From contig NZ_CP091716.1 in assembly GCF_022009635.1 (NCBI RefSeq), positions 3,611,001-3,675,000 of the forward strand: a stretch of DNA of 64,000 nt, given 5' to 3'. Below the pieces are notes generated by a model, which saw only the letters and a list, made by a program, of their open reading frames with translations, searched no databases and was not told the DNA's origin. The translations under genes were made by a program, and so were the position numbers. Positions 6,585 through 15,624 of this stretch are shown piece by piece. The stretch comes from Variovorax paradoxus (GTDB taxonomy: Bacteria; Pseudomonadota; Gammaproteobacteria; Burkholderiales; Burkholderiaceae_C). Numbering within the stretch: position 1 is the stretch's first letter; each line of letters starts with the position of its first letter.

Positions 6585-7835
6585 ATGTCGAACAACGAGA
6601 AAAAGCTTTCTTCCGCCGCCCGCAAGGGCCTGTGGCCTGCCGTGACCGGCCTCACCGCGCTGCTGGCAGTGGCCGCCGCGGTGGTGGGCATGTACAGCTT
6701 CAAGGCCGAAGCCAACAACACCCCGGCCGCGCCGCAGGCCACGCCGGTGTCGGTGGCCACCGTGGCCTCGAGCGAGATCAACGCCTGGGACGAGTTCTCG
6801 GGCCGGCTTGAAGCCGTCGAGCGCGTCGACGTGCGCTCCCGCGTGGCGGGCGCCGTGCAGGCGGTGCACTTTCGCGAAGGCGCGCTGGTGAAGCAGGGCG
6901 ACCTGCTGGTCACCATCGACCCCGCGCCGTACGCGGCCGAGGTCGAGCGCGCCGAGGCGCAGGTGGCGTCCGCGCAGGCCCGCCAGTCGTTCAGCCGCAG
7001 CGAGCAGGAGCGCGCCAAGCGCCTGTGGGACGACAAGGCCATCGCCCAGCGCGAATTCGACGAGCGCGTGAACGCCGGCCGCGAAGCCGACGCCAACCTG
7101 CGCGCGGCGCAGGCCTCGCTGCAATCGGCGCGCCTGAACCTGGGCTACACGCAGGTGCGCGCCCCGGTGTCGGGCCGCATTGGCCGCATCGAGGTGACGG
7201 TGGGCAACCTGGTGGCGGCCGGCCCGGGCGCCCCGGTGCTGACCACGCTGGTGTCGGTGAGCCCCATCTACGCGAGCTTCGACGCCGACGAGCAGGTCAT
7301 CACCCGCGCCCTGAAAGACCTGCCCACCGGCTCCAGCGCCCGCGGCCAGATCGAGAGCATTCCCGTGCAGATGGGCACCGCCGGCCTGGACGGCACGCCC
7401 TTCACCGGCAAGCTGCAGCTGATCGACAACCAGGTCGACGCCAAGAGCGGAACCGTGCGTGTCCGCGCTTCCTTCGACAACAAGGACGGCGCGCTCATCC
7501 CCGGCCAGTTCGCCCGCATCCGCATGGGCCAGGCGCGCAGCGACAGCGCGCTGCTGGTGAGCGAACGCGCCATCGGCACCGACCAGAACAAGAAGTTCGT
7601 GATGGTCGTGGGCGAAGACAGCAAGGCCACCTACCGCGAAGTGACGCTGGGCGCCTCCATCAACGGCCTGCGCGTGGTGAGCAAGGGTCTGAAGGCGGGC
7701 GACCGCGTCATCGTCAACGGCCTACAGCACATCCGCCCCGGCGCGCTGGTGGCGCCGCAGCAAGTGACCATGGACGCCAAGGCCGACCCCAAGCAACAAC
7801 AACCGGAACGCGTCGCGGAAGCGGCCAAGTCCTGA
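6585..7835 (+). CDS. RND efflux periplasmic adaptor (membrane fusion protein, MexE-like)
   Basis: A 416-aa HlyD-type adaptor. It has an N-terminal membrane anchor or signal (GLWPAVTGLTALLAVAAAVV, about residues 15-34), a lipoyl domain (RVDVRSRVAGAVQAVHFREG and its C-terminal half RAPVSGRIGRIEV), and an alpha-helical hairpin between them rich in Ala and Glu. A beta-barrel and membrane-proximal domain complete it. No lipobox is seen, so it is likely anchored by the uncleaved helix. It links the pump to the outer-membrane channel. AAGGAC eight bases upstream supports the ATG at 6585. The pump gene follows after 40 bp and the channel after that, so the full tripartite system is encoded. Confidence 0.92.
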   Translation: MSNNEKKLSSAARKGLWPAVTGLTALLAVAAAVVGMYSFKAEANNTPAAPQATPVSVATVASSEINAWDEFSGRLEAVERVDVRSRVAGAVQAVHFREGALVKQGDLLVTIDPAPYAAEVERAEAQVASAQARQSFSRSEQERAKRLWDDKAIAQREFDERVNAGREADANLRAAQASLQSARLNLGYTQVRAPVSGRIGRIEVTVGNLVAAGPGAPVLTTLVSVSPIYASFDADEQVITRALKDLPTGSSARGQIESIPVQMGTAGLDGTPFTGKLQLIDNQVDAKSGTVRVRASFDNKDGALIPGQFARIRMGQARSDSALLVSERAIGTDQNKKFVMVVGEDSKATYREVTLGASINGLRVVSKGLKAGDRVIVNGLQHIRPGALVAPQQVTMDAKADPKQQQPERVAEAAKS

Positions 7836-7875
7836 TTTCGGAGGAGGGCGCAGCCGCGCCCGCCGGAGAACCAAC

Positions 7876-10800
7876 ATGAATCTCTCAAAATTCTTCATCG
7901 ACCGGCCGATCTTTGCCGGCGTGCTGTCGCTATTGATGCTGATAGCCGGCCTGATCGCGCTGCGCGGGCTGCCGATCTCGGAGTACCCGGAAGTCGCGCC
8001 GCCCTCGGTGGTGGTGCGCGCCCAGTACCCCGGCGCCAACCCGAAGGTGATCGCTGAAACCGTTGCCACCCCGCTCGAGGAGCAGATCAACGGCGTCGAA
8101 GGCATGCTCTACATGGGCAGCCAGGCGACCACCGACGGCGTGCTGACGCTCACCGTCACCTTCCGCCTGGGCACCGACCCCGACAAGGCGCAGCAACTGG
8201 TGCAGAACCGCGTCTCGCAAGCCGAGCCGCGCCTGCCCGAGGAAGTGCGCCGGCTCGGCATCACGACCGTCAAGAGCGCGCCCGACCTGACGATGGTGGT
8301 CCACCTCGTCTCGCCGAACAACCGCTACGACATCAACTACCTGCGCAACTACGCGGTGCTGAACGTGAAGGACCCGCTGGCACGCATCGAAGGCGTGGGC
8401 CAGGTCCAGATCTTCGGCGGCGGCGACTACTCGATGCGCGTGTGGCTCGACCCGCAGAAGGTCGCGCAGCGCGGCCTCTCGGCTTCCGACGTGGTGGCCG
8501 CCATCCGTGGCCAGAATGTGCAGGCCGCGGCCGGCGTGGTCGGCGCTTCGCCGGGCCTGTCGGGCGTGGACATGCAGCTGTCGATCAATGCGCAAGGTCG
8601 CCTGCAGAGCGAGGAAGAGTTCGGCGACATCATCGTCAAGAGCGGCACCGACGGCGCCGTCACGCGTCTTCGCGACATCGGCCGCCTGGAAATGGGCGCC
8701 GCCGACTACTCGCTGCGTTCGCTGCTGAACAACGACCCGGCCGTCGGCATGGGCGTGTTCCAGGCGCCGGGCTCCAACGCGCTCGACATCTCGGCCAACG
8801 TCCGCAAGACGATGGAAGAGCTGAACAAGAACATGCCCGAGGGCCTGGAATACCGCATCGCCTACGACCCGACGCAATTCGTGCGCGCATCGATCGAATC
8901 GGTGATCCACACGCTGCTCGAAGCCATCATGCTGGTGGTGCTGGTCGTGATCCTGTTCCTGCAGACCTGGCGCGCTTCCATCATTCCGCTGCTGGCCGTG
9001 CCGGTGTCGGTGATCGGTACCTTCGCGGTGCTGCATGTGCTGGGTTTCTCGATCAACGCGCTGAGCCTGTTCGGGCTGGTGCTGGCCATCGGCATCGTGG
9101 TGGACGACGCCATCGTGGTGGTGGAGAACGTCGAACGCAACATCGAGGCCGGGCTCACGCCGCGTGAAGCAACGTACCGTGCCATGCGCGAAGTGTCGGG
9201 CCCGATCATCGCCATCGCGCTGGTGCTGGTGGCTGTGTTCGTGCCGCTGGCCTTCATCAGCGGTCTCACGGGCCAGTTCTATCGCCAGTTCGCGGTGACG
9301 ATTGCGATCTCGACAGTGATCTCCGCCATCAACTCGCTCACGCTGTCGCCCGCGCTCGCCGCCTTGCTGCTGCGCGGCCACGACCAGCCCAAGGACGCGC
9401 TCACGCGCGGCATGGACCGTGCCTTCGGCTGGCTGTTCCGCGGCTTCAACAAGCTGTTCCATCGCGGCTCGGAGGCCTACAGCGGTGGCGTGAAGAACGT
9501 CATCTCGCGCAAGGCGCTGATGCTGGCGATCTACGTCGCGCTCATCGCGGTGACCTTCGGTCTGTTCAAGGCGGTGCCCGGCGGCTTCGTGCCGGCGCAG
9601 GACAAGCAATACCTGATCGGCTTTGCGCAACTGCCCGACGGCGCCACGCTGGACCGTACCGACGAAGTGATCCAGCGCATGGGCGAGATCATGAAGAAGA
9701 ACCCGAACGTGGAAGACGCCATCGCCTTCCCGGGCCTGTCGATCAACGGCTTCACCAACAGCTCGAACTCGGGCATCGTGTTCGCCACGCTCAAGCCTTT
9801 CGACCAGCGCAAGCGCCCCGACCAGAGCGGCGGCGCGGTGGCCGGACAGCTCAACGGTGCCTTCGCCGGCATCCAGGACGCCTTCATCGTGATGTTCCCG
9901 CCGCCGCCGGTGGCGGGCCTGGGCACCACGGGCGGCTTCAAGCTGCAGCTGGAAGACCGCGCCTCGGTGGGCTACGACCAGATGGACGCGGCCGTGAAGG
10001 CCTTCATGGCCAAGGCACAGCAGGCGCCCGAGCTGGCCGGCATGTTCACCAGCTGGCAGGTCAACGTGCCGCAGCTGTACGCGGACATCGACCGCACCAA
10101 GGCCCGCCAGCTCGGCGTGCCGGTGACGGACATCTTCGACACCATGCAGATCTACCTGGGCAGCCTGTACGCCAACGACTTCAACAAGTTCGGCCGCACG
10201 TACAGCGTGCGTGTGCAGGCCGATGCGCCGTACCGCGCCCGTGCCGAAGACGTGGGCCTGCTGAAGGTGCGCTCCACGAGTGGCGAGATGGTGCCGCTGT
10301 CGGCGCTGATGAAGGTGAATTCGACCTTCGGGCCGGAACGCGCCATGCGCTACAACGGCTACCTGGCCGCCGACATCAACGGCGGCCCGGCACCGGGCTA
10401 TTCGTCGGGCCAGGCGCAGGACGCAATCACCAAGATCGCGGCCGAGACGCTGCCCAAGGGCGTCAGCTTCGAATGGACCGAGCTGACCTACCAGGAAATC
10501 CTGGCCGGCAACTCCGCCTTCCTGGTGTTCCCTCTGGCCATTCTTCTGGTGTTCCTGGTGCTGGCCGCGCAGTACGAGAGCCTAACGCTGCCGATCGCGA
10601 TCATCCTGATCGTGCCGATGGGCATCATGGCCGCGATGGCGGGCGTGTGGATATCGGGGGGTGACAACAACGTCTTCACGCAGATCGGGTTGATCGTGCT
10701 GGTGGGGCTGAGTGCGAAGAACGCGATTCTCATCGTGGAGTTCGCACGGGAGCTCGAATTTGCCGGCCGCACCCCCGTGCAGGCCGCCATCGAAGCCAGC

Positions 10801-11145
10801 CGCCTGCGCCTGCGCCCGATTCTCATGACCTCGCTGGCCTTCGTGATGGGCGTGCTGCCCCTCGTGCTGTCGACCGGTGCGGGCTCGGAGATGCGCAAGG
10901 CCATGGGCGTGGCTGTGTTCGCCGGGATGATCGGCGTGACGGCCTTCGGCCTGTTCCTCACGCCGGTGTTCTACGTGCTGCTGCGCCGCCTGGCCGGCAA
11001 CCGCCCGCTGAAGCTGCATGGCGAAGTGCCGCACGGCGAAGACTTCGTGTCGGCCGACCATCCGGCAACCCCGTCGCTGGGTGGCTCGGGCGGTGGTGGC
11101 CTGCACCCGATGCCTGCGTCGCCGCGTCCTTCGCATGACGACTGA
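7876..11145 (+). CDS. RND multidrug efflux pump, HAE1 family (MexF-like)
   Basis: A 1089-aa inner-membrane proton antiporter of the AcrB/MexF type. It starts MNLSKFFIDRPIFAGVLS, the usual family opening. Twelve membrane segments, two periplasmic porter loops and the paired proton-relay aspartates D410-D411 in GIVVDDAIVVVENVERN are visible, and the second half repeats the pattern with GLSAKNAILIVEFA. The length is a little above AcrB because of a glycine/proline-rich tail of about 45 residues. MexF-type pumps export chloramphenicol, quinolones and related compounds, but the substrate here is not known. It sits between its adaptor and outer-membrane channel under the divergent LysR gene. Confidence 0.95.
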   Translation: MNLSKFFIDRPIFAGVLSLLMLIAGLIALRGLPISEYPEVAPPSVVVRAQYPGANPKVIAETVATPLEEQINGVEGMLYMGSQATTDGVLTLTVTFRLGTDPDKAQQLVQNRVSQAEPRLPEEVRRLGITTVKSAPDLTMVVHLVSPNNRYDINYLRNYAVLNVKDPLARIEGVGQVQIFGGGDYSMRVWLDPQKVAQRGLSASDVVAAIRGQNVQAAAGVVGASPGLSGVDMQLSINAQGRLQSEEEFGDIIVKSGTDGAVTRLRDIGRLEMGAADYSLRSLLNNDPAVGMGVFQAPGSNALDISANVRKTMEELNKNMPEGLEYRIAYDPTQFVRASIESVIHTLLEAIMLVVLVVILFLQTWRASIIPLLAVPVSVIGTFAVLHVLGFSINALSLFGLVLAIGIVVDDAIVVVENVERNIEAGLTPREATYRAMREVSGPIIAIALVLVAVFVPLAFISGLTGQFYRQFAVTIAISTVISAINSLTLSPALAALLLRGHDQPKDALTRGMDRAFGWLFRGFNKLFHRGSEAYSGGVKNVISRKALMLAIYVALIAVTFGLFKAVPGGFVPAQDKQYLIGFAQLPDGATLDRTDEVIQRMGEIMKKNPNVEDAIAFPGLSINGFTNSSNSGIVFATLKPFDQRKRPDQSGGAVAGQLNGAFAGIQDAFIVMFPPPPVAGLGTTGGFKLQLEDRASVGYDQMDAAVKAFMAKAQQAPELAGMFTSWQVNVPQLYADIDRTKARQLGVPVTDIFDTMQIYLGSLYANDFNKFGRTYSVRVQADAPYRARAEDVGLLKVRSTSGEMVPLSALMKVNSTFGPERAMRYNGYLAADINGGPAPGYSSGQAQDAITKIAAETLPKGVSFEWTELTYQEILAGNSAFLVFPLAILLVFLVLAAQYESLTLPIAIILIVPMGIMAAMAGVWISGGDNNVFTQIGLIVLVGLSAKNAILIVEFARELEFAGRTPVQAAIEASRLRLRPILMTSLAFVMGVLPLVLSTGAGSEMRKAMGVAVFAGMIGVTAFGLFLTPVFYVLLRRLAGNRPLKLHGEVPHGEDFVSADHPATPSLGGSGGGGLHPMPASPRPSHDD

Positions 11146-11160
11146 TCAAGAAAGTTCATC

Positions 11161-12657
11161 ATGAATTTCCAAGCAAAGAATCTGGTGAAGCCGTTTCGCA
11201 CCGCCTTGCTGCCGCTGATGGCCGCCCTGGTGCTGGCCGGCTGCGCCACCGTGCCTTCGGGCCTGCCCGAAATCCAGACCACGGCCCAGTTCAAGGAACA
11301 GGGCAAGGACCAGGGCGCCACGCCGCCCGCCGGCTTCACGCGCGCCGTGCCTTCCGAGTCGCAGCCGCGCGGCGCCTGGTGGCTGGCGTTCAACGACCCG
11401 ACGCTCAATGCGCTGGTCGAGAAGGCCGACATCCACAACAACGACATCCAGGCCGCCGCCGCGCGCCTGGCCGAGGCCCGCGCGCTGGCGCGCACCGCCG
11501 ACGCCGACCGCCTGCCGCAGATCGGCCTGGGCGCCGGCGCCAACCGGGGCGCGGGGCTGGACAAGGCCACGGCCAGCACCCGGCCGGCCACGATGACCAA
11601 CATCGGCGCCACGTTCTCGTACGAGGTCGATCTGTTCGGCCGTCTCTCGGGCGCCAGCAAAGCGGCCCGGCTCGACGCGGCCGGCCGCGAGGCGCTGCTG
11701 CAGAGCACCCGGCTCGCGGTGCAGGCGCAGACCGCGCAGACCTACCTGCAACTGCGCGCGCTCGACGCCGAACGCGCCCTGGTGCGCGAGCAGGTCGAGG
11801 CCTACCGCGACACGCTGCGCCTGTCGCAGCGCCGCGAGCAGGCCGGCGACATCGCCGAGCTCGACGTGGCGCGGGTGCAGACCGAGGTGTCGTCCACCGA
11901 GTCCGACGCGCTGGCGCTCGACCGGCAGCGCGCCCAGGTCGAGCATGCGCTGGCCGTGCTGGTGGGCGATTCGGCCTCCAGCTTCGGCCTGCGCACCGAC
12001 GAGTGGTCGACCGTGCTGCCGAACATTCCGGCGGGCGTGCCTTCCACCGTGCTGATGCGCCGTCCCGACGTGTCGGCCGCCCAGAGCGCGGTGCTGGCCG
12101 CGCAGGCGCGCGTGGGCGTGGCGCAGGCCGCGTGGTTCCCCGACATTTCGCTGACCGGCGCCGCCGGCTACGCCTCGCCCGAGATCGGCGACCTGTTCAA
12201 GTGGTCGGCCCGCTCGTGGGGCGTGGGCGCGCTGCTGTCGCTGCCGATCTTCGACGGCGGCCGCCGCGAGGCCGGCGTGCAGGGCGCCAATGCCCAGCTC
12301 GACGGCGCGCTGGCCAGCTACCGCACGCAGGCGCTGGTCGCCTTCCAGGAGGTCGAAGACCAGCTGGCCGCCATCCGCATCCTGCAGGAGCAGTCGGTGG
12401 TGCAGGCGCAGGCCGTGACCTCGGCCCAGCGCGCGACCAGCCTGTCGGACACGCGCTATCGCAACGGCTACATCAGCCAGCTCGACCTGCTGGACGCGCG
12501 CCGCAGCGAACTGCGCAACCGCCGGCAGGCGCTGCAGGTGAAGTCCGCGCAATACCAGGCGGCGGTGGCCCTGGTCCGCGCGATCGGCGGGGGCTGGGAC
12601 GTGCCGGCGCCCGTGGCGTCAGCGCCGGCCACCGGGCAGGCCGTGGCCGCACGCTGA
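11161..12657 (+). CDS. RND outer-membrane efflux lipoprotein (NodT/OprM family)
   Basis: A 498-aa TolC-like outer-membrane channel. The signal sequence ends in a lipobox LVLAGCA, so C28 should be lipidated. Two repeated OEP domains follow: the first has ARLAEARALARTADADRLPQ and TFSYEVDLFGR, the second RVGVAQAAWFPDISLTGAAG and LSLPIFDGGRREA. These are standard NodT-family signatures. It starts 15 bases after the pump stop and completes the efflux operon. A hairpin at 12698-12738 lies after the stop codon. Confidence 0.93.
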   Translation: MNFQAKNLVKPFRTALLPLMAALVLAGCATVPSGLPEIQTTAQFKEQGKDQGATPPAGFTRAVPSESQPRGAWWLAFNDPTLNALVEKADIHNNDIQAAAARLAEARALARTADADRLPQIGLGAGANRGAGLDKATASTRPATMTNIGATFSYEVDLFGRLSGASKAARLDAAGREALLQSTRLAVQAQTAQTYLQLRALDAERALVREQVEAYRDTLRLSQRREQAGDIAELDVARVQTEVSSTESDALALDRQRAQVEHALAVLVGDSASSFGLRTDEWSTVLPNIPAGVPSTVLMRRPDVSAAQSAVLAAQARVGVAQAAWFPDISLTGAAGYASPEIGDLFKWSARSWGVGALLSLPIFDGGRREAGVQGANAQLDGALASYRTQALVAFQEVEDQLAAIRILQEQSVVQAQAVTSAQRATSLSDTRYRNGYISQLDLLDARRSELRNRRQALQVKSAQYQAAVALVRAIGGGWDVPAPVASAPATGQAVAAR

Positions 12658-12697
12658 GCGGCCCGGAGCGACCGCGGAACTTGAAAAAATTGAAAGC

Positions 12698-12738
12698 CTG
12701 AACGCTGCAAGGCGGTCTTTGCGCCGCCGTGGGTTCAG
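12698..12738. terminator. Possible terminator after the efflux operon
   Basis: Nested complementary arms are visible: CTGAAC (12698-12703) with GTTCAG (12733-12738), and inside them GGCGG (12711-12715) with CCGCC (12724-12728). A short TTTT follows at 12742-12745. It overlaps the last codon of the small minus-strand gene, so it may serve both converging transcripts. The T-run is weak, so intrinsic termination is uncertain. Confidence 0.45.
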
Positions 12739-12965
12739 TCGGTTTTGCCGGCTGTGCCTGCGGCGGCGCTTATTTTTTGCAGTTCCAGCACGCCAAGCGC
12801 CAGGGCGTTGGAATAGGTGGCCTGCGGCTTGGGTGCGGTGCGGTAGACCCGGTAGTCGAGGGTCTCGGAGGCGTCGCCGCCGTGGTGGGCTTCGAGAAGG
12901 GTCCAGAAAAACTGGCCCGGCTCGCGTTCCTCGACAGCTAGCGCCAAATCGTTCAAAACTGGCAT
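12735..12965 (-). CDS. Small conserved-looking hypothetical protein
   Basis: A 76-aa protein I do not recognise. It begins MPVLNDLALAVEEREPGQFF, continues WTLLEAHHGG and DYRVYRTAPKPQATYSNALA, and ends with a short Ala/Thr/Lys tail. It has no signal peptide, membrane segment or cysteine. Amino-acid composition is balanced, unlike the Arg/Ala/Pro-rich products of antisense frames in this DNA, which argues for a real gene. It lies convergent to the efflux operon and divergent from cobQ (153-bp spacer). The function is unknown. Confidence 0.6.
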   Translation of the reverse strand: MPVLNDLALAVEEREPGQFFWTLLEAHHGGDASETLDYRVYRTAPKPQATYSNALALGVLELQKISAAAGTAGKTD

Positions 12966-13117
12966 GGGTCCCTGAGTGCGATGCGATGTGTGAGCCGTGT
13001 CTACGCATCAGAGCCACTTTTGGATTCAAGCGCTGCATTTGCAATGCTCGAGGTGTGAAAGATGTCGCATTTCGTCGATCCGCATGGATGGTTTTGGCGC
13101 TCAACGACAATCCGCCG

Positions 13118-14578
13118 ATGAGTTCAAAGGCGAAAAACGGGCCGGCGCGCAGCGTCATGGTTCTGGGCACCACCAGCGGGGCCGGCAAGAGCTGGCTGGC
13201 CACGGCGCTGTGCCGCTGGTACGCGCGGCGCGGCCTGAAGGTGGCGCCGTTCAAGGCGCAGAACATGAGCAACAACGCCCGCGTGGTGGGCGGCGGAGAA
13301 ATCGGCAGCGCCCAGTATTTCCAGGCCCTGGCCGCCAACGCCGTGCCCGACGTGCGCATGAACCCGCTGCTGCTCAAGCCCGAGCGCGACACCCGCAGCC
13401 AGGTGGTGCTGATGGGGCAGGTGAACGAAGAACTCTCGGCCCTGCCGTGGCGCGGCCGCAGCGAGCGCGTCTGGCCCCGGATCGCCCGGGCGCTCGACGA
13501 GCTGCGCGCCGAGAACGACGTGGTGGTGATCGAAGGCGCCGGCTCGCCGGCGGAGATCAACCTCATGGCCAGCGACATCGTCAACATGCGCATCGCCCGC
13601 CATGCCCAGGCCCGCTGCCTGCTGGCGACCGACATCGACCGGGGCGGCGCCTTCGCCCACCTGTACGGCACCTGGGCGCTGCTGCCCGAGGCCGACCGGG
13701 CGCTGCTGCAGGGCTTCGTGCTCAACAAGTTCAGGGGCGACGCCGCATTGCTGGCGCCCGCGCCGCAACAGCTGCAGGAGCTGACCGGCGTGCCCACCGT
13801 GGCCACGCTGCCCATGTGGTGGCAGCACGGCCTGCCCGAGGAAGACGGCGTGTTCGACGACCGCAGCCGCGCGAGCGGCACCGTCACCCGCACGGTGGCG
13901 GTGGTGGCGTATCCGCGCATCAGCAACCTCGACGAATTCCAGGCGCTGAAGAACGTGCCGGGCGTGCGCCTGGTCTGGGCCCGCACGCCGGCCGACGTGG
14001 CGGCCGCCGACTGGATCGTGCTGCCCGGCTCCAAGCACACCAGCGGCGACCTGGCCTGGCTGCGCGCGCAGGGCCTCGACCGCGCCGTGGCCGCGCACGC
14101 CGAGCGCGGCGGCGCCGTGCTGGGCATCTGCGGCGGGCTGCAGATGCTGGGCGAGGCGCTGGTCGATCCGCACGGCATCGACGGCAACGCCCCGGGGCTT
14201 GGCCTGCTTCCGCTGGTGACGGTGTTCGCGCGCGAGAAGACGGTGCGCCACCGCACGGCCAACTTCGGCGAACTGGGCGGCGCCTGGGCCGCGTTGTCGG
14301 ACGTGCCGGTGGCCGGCTACGAAATTCACCACGGCCAGACGGCCGCCCATCCGCAACTCGCGCACGACGGCCAGCCGGTGATGCCCGACGGGCTGGCCTG
14401 GCAGAACGCGCGCGGCAACGTGCTGGGTATTTATATGCACGGCCTGTTCGAGGACCCCGGCGCGCTTCATGCATTGTTCGGCGCCTCGGCGCCCACGCTG
14501 GACGCCACCTTCGACGGCCTGGCCGATTTCATCGACTCCCACTTCGACGCCGGCGTGTTGGCCGGACTGATCGCATGA
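13118..14578 (+). CDS. cobQ: Cobyric acid synthase CobQ (CbiP)
   Basis: A 486-aa amidotransferase that amidates four side chains of adenosylcobyrinic acid a,c-diamide using glutamine and ATP. The N-terminal P-loop-like ATPase domain starts SVMVLGTTSGAGKSWLATAL and continues with APFKAQNMSNNARVV. The C-terminal class I glutaminase domain has the nucleophile C338 in GICGGLQM and the histidine region YEIHHGQT. The length is normal. The ATG at 13118 was preferred; an in-frame ATG at 13088 would add 10 residues. Its stop overlaps the cobT start (ATGA). I see no cobalamin riboswitch in the 152 bp upstream. Confidence 0.93.
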   Translation: MSSKAKNGPARSVMVLGTTSGAGKSWLATALCRWYARRGLKVAPFKAQNMSNNARVVGGGEIGSAQYFQALAANAVPDVRMNPLLLKPERDTRSQVVLMGQVNEELSALPWRGRSERVWPRIARALDELRAENDVVVIEGAGSPAEINLMASDIVNMRIARHAQARCLLATDIDRGGAFAHLYGTWALLPEADRALLQGFVLNKFRGDAALLAPAPQQLQELTGVPTVATLPMWWQHGLPEEDGVFDDRSRASGTVTRTVAVVAYPRISNLDEFQALKNVPGVRLVWARTPADVAAADWIVLPGSKHTSGDLAWLRAQGLDRAVAAHAERGGAVLGICGGLQMLGEALVDPHGIDGNAPGLGLLPLVTVFAREKTVRHRTANFGELGGAWAALSDVPVAGYEIHHGQTAAHPQLAHDGQPVMPDGLAWQNARGNVLGIYMHGLFEDPGALHALFGASAPTLDATFDGLADFIDSHFDAGVLAGLIA

Positions 14579-15624
14579 ACAACGACAACAAGCTGATCCC
14601 CGACATCCCCGACTTGGCCGACACCGCGCTGGCGGTGCGCCTGCAGAGCGCGCTCGACAACAAGACCAAGCCGCTCGGCGCGCTGGGCCGGCTGGAGGCG
14701 CTGGCCCTGCGCATCGGACTGATCCTGGGCAGCGAGCTGCCGCAGCTCGAGGCACCGCAGATGCTGGTGTGCGCGGGCGACCACGGGCTGGCGGCGCGCG
14801 GCGTCTCGGCTTACCCGAGCGATGTGACCTGGCAGATGGTCGAGAACTTCCTGGCCGGCGGCGCGGCGGTGAGCGTGCTGGCGCGCCAGCACGGCCTGGC
14901 GCTGACTGTGGTCGACTGCGGTGTGCGGCGCGGCTTCCCGCCCCGGCCCGGCCTGGTCTCGCGCCGGGTAGCCGCGGGCACGGCCGACGCCTCGGCCGGC
15001 CCGGCCATGACCGCCGAGCAATGCGCCCAGGCCATCTCGAACGGCCGCGACGTGGTGCGGGCGCTGCCCGGCAATGCCTTGCTGCTGGGCGAGATGGGCA
15101 TCGGCAACAGCTCGTCGGCCGCGCTGCTGCTGTCGCGACTGGGTGGGCTGCGCATCGACGACTGCACCGGCATCGGCACCGGGCTCGACGGCGCGGGGCT
15201 GGTGCGCAAGCGCGAGGTGCTGCGCCAGGTGCTGGCGCTGCATGCGGGCGCGACGGCGCCGCTGGACGCGCTGGCCGCTTTCGGGGGCTTCGAGATCGCC
15301 ACGCTGGTCGGGGCGGTGCTGCAGGCCGCCGAGGAGCGGCGCGTGATCGTGGTCGACGGCTTCATCGCCAGTTCGGCCGTGCTGGTGGCGCAGGCCCTGC
15401 AGCCGTGCGTGGTGCAGCGCTGCGTGGCGGCGCATTGTTCGGCCGAGCCCGGGCACCTGCTGCTGCTGGAGCAACTGGGCCTGGAGCCGCTGCTGAATCT
15501 CGACCTGCGGCTGGGCGAAGGCTCGGGCGGTGCGCTGGCCTGGCCGCTGCTCGAATCGGCCTGCCGCATCCTGCGCGAGATGGCGAGCTTCGAGGCCGCG
15601 GGCGTGTCGCGCAAGGACGCATGA
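14575..15624 (+). CDS. cobT: Nicotinate-nucleotide--dimethylbenzimidazole phosphoribosyltransferase CobT
   Basis: A 349-aa enzyme that makes alpha-ribazole phosphate, the lower ligand of cobalamin, from nicotinate mononucleotide and dimethylbenzimidazole. The base-binding and catalytic features are in place: DNKTKPLGALGRLE near the N-terminus, AGDHGLAARGVSAYP, GEMGIGNSSSA, and the catalytic glutamate E315 in RLGEGSGGA. The ATG overlaps the cobQ stop by 4 bp and the cobT stop overlaps the cobS start by 4 bp, so translation is probably coupled along the operon. Confidence 0.94.
   Translation: MNNDNKLIPDIPDLADTALAVRLQSALDNKTKPLGALGRLEALALRIGLILGSELPQLEAPQMLVCAGDHGLAARGVSAYPSDVTWQMVENFLAGGAAVSVLARQHGLALTVVDCGVRRGFPPRPGLVSRRVAAGTADASAGPAMTAEQCAQAISNGRDVVRALPGNALLLGEMGIGNSSSAALLLSRLGGLRIDDCTGIGTGLDGAGLVRKREVLRQVLALHAGATAPLDALAAFGGFEIATLVGAVLQAAEERRVIVVDGFIASSAVLVAQALQPCVVQRCVAAHCSAEPGHLLLLEQLGLEPLLNLDLRLGEGSGGALAWPLLESACRILREMASFEAAGVSRKDA

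Noticed and set aside
12966..13117. A cobalamin riboswitch upstream of cobQ
   Set aside because: I looked for a B12-box-like element and the usual hairpins and found none. The region is also short for that riboswitch.
12997..15624. A long open frame overlapping cobQ in another frame and fusing into cobT
   Set aside because: The first part is an out-of-frame reading of cobQ (Arg/Gly-rich). Only the cobT part from 14575 is real.
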